Source: Cercospora beticola (taxonomy: Eukaryota > Ascomycota > Dothideomycetes > Mycosphaerellales > Mycosphaerellaceae). Taken from it: a stretch of DNA of 64,000 nt. The position numbers and the translations under genes were made by a program. The notes under the pieces are model-generated. The model saw nothing but the letters and a program-made list of their open reading frames with translations, did not search any database and had not been told where the DNA came from. The first letter of the stretch is position 1; every line of letters starts with the position of its first letter. Shown piece after piece: positions 58,562-64,000 of this stretch. The stretch is taken from contig NC_088935.1 in NCBI RefSeq assembly GCF_033473495.1, forward strand, positions 2,232,001 through 2,296,000, written 5' to 3'.

Positions 58562-60611
58562 CTACAAAGCCGAGAAGACGAACAGCTAGAATGAATGTCA
58601 GCGTTATGAACTTGACAAAACACGGGAAGGAGTCAGGAGCTTACGTTGTTCGTCGCCGCAATAGCAATACTGTCCTCCTGTGGATGCCACGACATGTGGA
58701 GGATTTTCTTGTTGAAGTCGATCTGGTCCGCGTCCGTCTCCTTGCGCATTCTCTGCGCCCCGCCGACTGGACTGCTCGCTCGAGATCCCTTCTTGCCGTC
58801 CTTCGCACCGGCACTGTTCATGGGCGTAGGAATGCCCACCTTCTTAGCCTTGAATGCGCTCTTGTCGGCCTGCAAGACGACTTCTGTGTCCTTGCCTTCT
58901 TCCGAGGGATAGATCATGAAGTTGTTGTTGTACGAGCCAGTCATGACATTCTTGGCGTCTCCCGAGAACACAACCTCAAACTTGTCGAATATGCTGTCGT
59001 TTTCGTAGGTGTCACACAGTCTGGGCCGGAGATGCTCGTGGATAGGTATCGTCTTGACCGGTTGCTTCTCCATATTAACGTCCCAAATCTTGACAGTCAG
59101 GTAGTCGCGCGAGAGAATGTATCGGCCGTCGTGAGAGAAGCGGACGTCTGAGATACTAGAGATGATCTCCGAGAAGAATGATCGCGAAGAAGGGTCTTCC
59201 TCTTGCTCAAACTCTGGGCCATGGTCAGTAAGAATCCGGAACACAATTCAGGGGGTCACGTACGCTTCGCGTGCTCATCACACAGCGCTCTCTGCCGCAT
59301 GTCTGCCAGCTTGATCGTGCCCTTACTCGAAGCGTACATGAACCAATTGCAGCTGACCGGATGGAACTCGGCAGCTGTTATCACCTCCGTAAGTTCTTCC
59401 ATGTTAGCTGGCTTGATGTCCACGATATTGAAGCTCTGGTCTTGGATGTTCAAATTCCACAGGTTTATGCGCAAGTCATCGGAGCTGATAAACGTCTCAC
59501 CGTCGCTGTTGACAGAGATGCTGTTGATGTGGTATGCATGCGCGTTGGCGTACACTCTCCGGGGTACAGCAGCAACGACGGTATCGTGGTGCGTCATGCG
59601 TGGAAACTTGAGGTCTGCTACACTCTTGAATGCATGGTTGGGATATCGAACGGGACCGCCGCCGTTGGCATTGCCTGTACCAGCTGGCGTGAGCTCGTTC
59701 GATAGGTTGTTCTCAGCCACCACTTTCAAGGACTTTTCAAACACCTTCCACAGCTTGATGGTCTTGTCGTTTGTTGAGAGCAGATAATGCGAAGCATTCT
59801 GTCTTCTGCACCACTTGATTTTGTTGATCTTTTCTTCAATTTCAAGGGATTTTAAATAGTCGAACTCGGGCTCATGCGATTGGAATTCGGTGTGGAACTT
59901 GTACTCGCACGTCTTTTTCGTCTCATTACGTTCGAAGAGGACGACACGTCCGCCTTTGTCGCCGGTGGCGAGGTAGTTTCCCGTTTGATCGAATTCGACG
60001 GTCGAGATGATGTCGGCTTCTGTGATGTCCTCGACGTCGCCTTTATCGCCAAAGCACCTGCCACCACAGTGTCAGTATCTCTGTTCGGTCTAGGCTTCTC
60101 GCTTAATCTCATCAACTTAGGGCCAAAGCGTTCGCACTGCGTGAAATGCCACACGTGTTCCGCGACAGGAAGGTTGCTCTGATCCGCTCGATACTGCGGA
60201 TCTTCGTAGTCCTCTTCGTCCAAGTCTGTCATATGGTCGTGACGCTCGAATGGCACCCAAATTTCCCCGCCATCATTTTCTATCACCTCGTCGACGCAGT
60301 CTCGCACTAATGCCGTTGCAGTTGATGCGGGCACAGGCGTACGAGAGGCCTGCGGTCCGTGTCTGCGAGAATTTGTCCGGTCGCCCAACAGCGATGATCG
60401 GATGCTTGAGAGCATGCTGCCGTAGCAATGTGGTGACTCGAGCCCCGTGATGCCGTGCGTGGTGCGCGAAAATACTAGCTCGTCCTGTACAAATGCCGCC
60501 GCCGCCGCTCGTGTGCACAGGAAATGTGGTTGTGAGAACAAAGAAAGGGCAGGCACTTACTGCGTGAACTTCCAGGTAGGCTGGCTCCCGCCGTCCGCAG
60601 CTTCCACCATC
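58562..60611 (-). CDS. PP2A regulatory subunit B55 (Cdc55-like)
   Basis: Main model: exons 60611-60562, 60057-59264, 59213-58645 and 58585-58562, for 478 residues. It is a seven-bladed WD40 protein with B55 signatures: [76 protein letters not shown] and [13 protein letters not shown]. The last 24-nt exon encodes LFVFSAL. B55 directs PP2A to mitotic and stress substrates. The first intron is 504 nt and contains a second possible first exon (60415-60138) that splices in the same phase to the same acceptor and would give a 554-residue form. Confidence 0.88.
60138..60415 (-). CDS. Alternative first exon of PP2A B55
   Basis: From ATG 60415 a frame of 92 codons plus two bases ends in [10 protein letters not shown] at a GT donor (60137-60136). 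The canonical exon ends in PTWKFTQ. Both stop after CA of the Gln codon and can join the G at 60057, keeping frame. The 80-nt intron has a ctgac branch-like element and a CAG acceptor. The encoded segment is acidic near its end ([11 protein letters not shown]). This suggests two promoters or mutually exclusive first exons; RNA is needed to confirm it. Confidence 0.5.
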
Positions 60612-61740
60612 TTCTCCAAGTGTTATCTGCTGTGGTCAATCGCTGGGGCAGGGGCGACAGCGCAAGCGAGTGTGCTTGAGTGCGCTGTCTGCGTGTCTGG
60701 CGGCAGCAGGTGCCAATGCGGGGCCACGGGCTGTGCCTTGCAGGACTTGGAGCGGTGATGCGAGCGTGGCGTCGACGGTGGCGGCGGTGGGGCGAGCACG
60801 GAGGTCGTGGAGGAGCGGTGGTGAAGCGCAGGTGGAGGTGGTGAATATGTCGGAGCTCTGGGGTGGCCCAACGCGAGCAATCTACGTCAGCGAGCGCGGT
60901 GATGCCGCAGCAGTCGGTCTGCTCTTCTCTCGCGCTCGACGGGCGGGCGGCGGGACGAGCAGAGGGCGCCGGTCGCACTCGGCCACGGCACACACAGTCA
61001 CGGCGAAGGTGCAAGAGAGTGTGAGCGCGCACGGGCAAGGGAGAGTGACGAGGGGCGCGCGCGAAGAATGTCGAAGCAAGCAGCAAGCAGCAGGCAGGTG
61101 TGAGGTGGTCGGATGATGATGCTCTGCAAAAGAGTGGCAGGGCTGAAGATAGCACAGAAGGCTTGGCAGTCTCGCCCATGGGCGGCAGAATGGAGCAGCT
61201 CATTCATGATCCACCTGCGACAAAGAACCACCCAGCGCACTGCCTGTCTGCGGCCGTGCAGAGGAATGTCTCGTCGTCCCGTGCACGCTCTGCTGCCGTG
61301 CGTCTAGCCAGAGTCTGCATGCGCGCTCGCTAACGACCTGCGCCTGAATGAGCGACACCAGGATCACCTCCCCTCTATATATTAGTCGTTGCACTTCACC
61401 TCTGCTCTGCATACACCTTTACCCCGCATGCCGTTGATCAGGTTGAGGCCGCACAGCGACCTAAGTTGGGTTCCAAGCCCGCAACTGCGCCACTTGCACA
61501 GCATGCCGCGGCGAGAAGGCACTCGTTCTCCTATCGAGAGCGGACACAAAAATCAGAACAAGGACTAGTGAATTTTGGCTGTCGTTATGTGTTGCGCAAA
61601 TGGTATGTACAAGCCCGCTCGTCAGGTGCAATGTTCGCAACGCACACTGTCATGCCCTTTATAAGGAAGCGCCAGCACTCCTACCCGCATTTCCTTGCGC
61701 GTATAAGTTCCATAAAATCCCTCACAAACATTTCAGAAAT
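60612..61740. other. PP2A B55 upstream region
   Basis: 1.1 kb of compositionally biased sequence, CT-rich on the transcribed strand close to B55. Frames on both strands (60475-61203 minus, 60670-61116 plus) are Arg/Pro/Ala/Ser-rich and overlap each other, which is what strand-biased leader or promoter DNA gives. Confidence 0.45.
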
Positions 61741-62307
61741 CTACCGTCTCTCATCCTGCCACATGGAAAATCTCGACTTTTGTGAACTGCTGTTGCTGCC
61801 GTTCATATAAGGGCTCGTCGGACTTCGGAATGGCGCTCCTAGTGTGCCTTGCGAGTGCCGCGTCAACTGCGAGTTTCTCGGACTGGTAACAGGGCTTTCC
61901 TGCATCAATGGGCGATCCATGGTTCCCTTTCGGGTGAAACTGGGGAACAAGCCCTGCTTCACGCTCGCCATTCTGCTGAGCCCAATCTCTGTCGTAGACG
62001 CACTGGGGTTCCAAGCCGGCAGCTTATCCCGCTCGTCCAGATAGCCTCGATCACTGTAGACGGGCAGCTGAGAGAGTCGCTTCTTGCGACCACTCCGGCC
62101 GCAGCAGGAGCAGCATCTCTTGAAGCCTCCAAATGCATATGCACATGCGATGATCAGGCCTGCCAAGGCAAGGACGAGCAGGATGACAATGGCGGCGATA
62201 GTGCCCGGCGCGATCGAGATGCCACCTCCACCGTCGAACTTGAGACTGGAGGTATCGTCCTGCGTCACGATGGTGTTCCCTGCTGTGCTGGTCCCAGTAG
62301 AAGCCAT
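61741..62307 (-). CDS. Small single-pass membrane protein, unknown function
   Basis: 188 residues from ATG 62307. A Ser/Thr/Gly-rich N-terminus of about 35 residues is followed by one strong membrane helix (IAAIVILLVLALAGLIIACAY). A Cys/Arg-rich juxtamembrane stretch FKRCCSCCGRSGRKKR could be palmitoylated, and a Ser/Pro-rich cytoplasmic tail follows. This layout is common among uncharacterised fungal plasma-membrane proteins. I recognise no named family. A longer frame starting at 62367 is rejected because the extra residues look like leader. Confidence 0.6.
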   Translation of the reverse strand: MASTGTSTAGNTIVTQDDTSSLKFDGGGGISIAPGTIAAIVILLVLALAGLIIACAYAFGGFKRCCSCCGRSGRKKRLSQLPVYSDRGYLDERDKLPAWNPSASTTEIGLSRMASVKQGLFPSFTRKGTMDRPLMQESPVTSPRNSQLTRHSQGTLGAPFRSPTSPYMNGSNSSSQKSRFSMWQDERR

Positions 62308-64000
62308 GGTGTGCGGTAGTGTCGCTGCAAAGTGTCGTGGTGATGTTGGTGGCTGGAGCAGACACAATCAAGTGCTGCGTGTCGGTCGATCAGATGTGAC
62401 TTTACGTCGTGCCCTCAATTCGTGGGTCTGGCGCGCCGTTAGGTGCTTGAACTATGGGGTTGGTTCGTCCGGACCTCGGCAGTTGATGGTGTAGCGAGTG
62501 GCAGTAATGTCGGAGTCTCTTTGGTGGTGGAAAAGAATGGCTAGAGTGGAGGGTAAAGTCGACAGCAGGGTATGCGGTCTGTCGAAATGAATGAATAACG
62601 ATGGAGCGCGACAGTCAGGGCGCGTGCAATGGCGTTGTCAATGACCGATTCGCCGGCGACGCTCAGTGGGTGGAAGGTCTCGATTGGTGCAGCGGCTGTG
62701 GCGGGCGCTTCAATTTCGCTCGACGCCGTTTGATGCTGCACTCCAAGCTGGTTGTCGCTGGCAGGTGAGAGGGTGGTTATGGAGATAAAATGAAGCGAGA
62801 GTATGACAAGCTGGGTTGTGCAGGGGTGGTAATAAAGAAAGGACCAAGGTCAGGTATGCACCGCCATCTACGTGCACGAAAGGCGGAGAGGAGGAGGTTG
62901 GGGAGGAGAGGAGAGACAAGACGAGAAGACGGGACACGCCGACAGCCAAAGTGTGTTAGCGCCACGAAGCCTTCGGTCACTCAGTCGTTCAGCTCGTTCG
63001 GCGGAAGCCAAGCCAAGCGGGCGGGCGACGCTGACGAGTCGTCAAAATAGCAAATTATGAGCGGCAGCGCGACTGGGCAAGGAGGTCGCTCTAACGCGGC
63101 ACGTGGAAATGGCGGCGACAGCGATGCGTTGCGTGCTCATGGAGCATTGGAGGTATCGCAGGCTGTCTTCTCCACGAGCCCGCCAGCATGGAGCGCGGCA
63201 TGAAAGGAGTGGTATGTGGCACAGAAATGCCGAGCGCATTGTTTGGAATCGAGTGCGCGTGCGCGGATCATGGCCCTCGTATTTGGGGAGGAGAGACAGG
63301 AACAGGATGCGATCGCTCCTGCGTGCCCCGCTCTCCTTCCCAATCAGTTCCGCAGGGGGTTGGCAACGTGTCAGCCGTTCCGCGGACCCAGTGCGCGCGA
63401 CATCATTCCACAGAAAGACGCCGGGCGAGCATCGAGCAAGACACAAGCCATCGAGCATCGAGCACTGCACCTACACCTGCACCTCGTCGTCCGTCTTCAT
63501 GTCGCCGCGGACCTCCGACGCGCTCCGGTGGTAGCGGTGTGCAATACGAACACGAACGATGATGTTGCTGATCTTGCCTTCTCCATGGTAGGCACGTGCA
63601 TTATACTTGATTCCAGTGTCCAAGGGGCTCCACGGCGATGACTTGTAGTCTTGAACTCGTTGCGCTGCGATTGTATTCAGCGCGGGCGAGAATTGCGAAT
63701 TTGCGACCACCGCGCTCCCGTCGGTGCGAGCGCTGCACTCCATGTACATCCAAAGCTTCGAGCTGGCACTTGCCGACTTCATGATTGCACTTGCTTGGAC
63801 AGAGATCACGCCTTCAGGATCAACAGTGGATGCCGAGGCGCAACGAATCCCAGTCTGGCAGGCCTGGGAGCTTATAAGAGTAAGATGTATCGACTTCAGC
63901 ATATTGCCCGCTTCGCTTCCTGAACGACTTTTCCGGTACGCACCATTGCCGCACCACTCCAGCGGAAAGGCACACCAAGAAGACCGCTCCTGACGAAAGG
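62308..64000. other. Unresolved right end
   Basis: 1.7 kb where frames on both strands overlap. The minus frame 63902-63471 (143 codons) has the most protein-like composition, especially its last 100 residues (VQDYKSSPWSPLDTGIKYNA onwards), and might be a 3' exon of a gene continuing beyond the window. I cannot choose a model or name a family. Confidence 0.25.

Noticed and set aside
60475..61203. 242-codon minus-strand ORF upstream of PP2A B55
   Set aside because: Arg/Pro/Ala-rich composition from CT-biased leader DNA; it overlaps the real first exon in another frame and has no motif.
63471..63902. 143-codon minus-strand ORF near the right edge as a gene
   Set aside because: Composition is plausible, but it has no recognisable family and no upstream exon inside the window; left as unresolved.
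1..64000. tRNA, rRNA, CRISPR or intact transposon
   Set aside because: None seen by eye on either strand. A tRNAscan or repeat-library run would settle this; CRISPR is not expected in a fungus.

Overview
This window reads as nuclear DNA of a filamentous ascomycete. Genes carry short GT-AG introns of roughly 47-144 nt, often with CTNAC-like branch points. The neighbours are typical fungal housekeeping genes (an ING-type PHD protein, HIRA, signal peptidase subunit 2, EMC3, a WBP4-like splicing protein, the PP2A B55 subunit). The centre is a complete biosynthetic cluster for a perylenequinone photosensitiser of the cercosporin (CTB) type. Gene content, domain fusions and order point to Dothideomycetes, most likely Mycosphaerellaceae close to Cercospora. 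The species cannot be fixed from the sequence alone.

Layout. 1-14 kb: left flank with the PHD-finger 3' end, a GH3 beta-xylosidase carrying an in-frame stop, a fumarylacetoacetase-superfamily hydratase, HIRA, a HET-domain protein, SPC2 and EMC3. 14.4-37.8 kb: core cluster in the order CTB6 (reductase), CTB4 (MFS), CTB2 (O-methyltransferase), CTB1 (non-reducing PKS), CTB3 (methyltransferase-monooxygenase fusion), CTB5 (FAD oxidoreductase), CTB7 (FAD monooxygenase) and CTB8 (AflR-type regulator). 38.2-48.2 kb: a gene-poor stretch with two further AflR-type regulators, some doubtful ORFs and an intact phenylalanine/tyrosine ammonia-lyase-family gene. 48.8-57.1 kb: CFP (MFS exporter), CTB9 (2-oxoglutarate oxygenase), CTB10 (EthD-like), CTB11 (membrane-anchored fasciclin) and CTB12 (laccase-like multicopper oxidase). 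57.2-64 kb: right flank with a WBP4-like protein, PP2A B55 with two alternative first exons, a small membrane protein and unresolved sequence.

How the genes work together. From knowledge of the family, CTB1 makes the aromatic polyketide nor-toralactone. CTB3 methylates and oxidatively opens it. CTB6 and CTB2 reduce and methylate the half-molecule. CTB5, CTB11 and CTB12 are the oxidoreductases of coupling to the perylenequinone. CTB9, CTB10 and CTB7 act late, with CTB9 linked to the methylenedioxy bridge. CTB4 and CFP export the product, and CTB8 activates the cluster. In this window every one of these genes has an open reading frame after splicing, so the locus looks competent.

The unusual points are the ammonia-lyase inside the cluster, two extra AflR-type regulators beside CTB8, a perfect inverted repeat in the CTB2 promoter, the nonsense codon in the xylosidase, and the interchangeable first exons of PP2A B55. 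Exon joins were derived by eye from splice sites, reading phase and family alignment; none has been checked against RNA.
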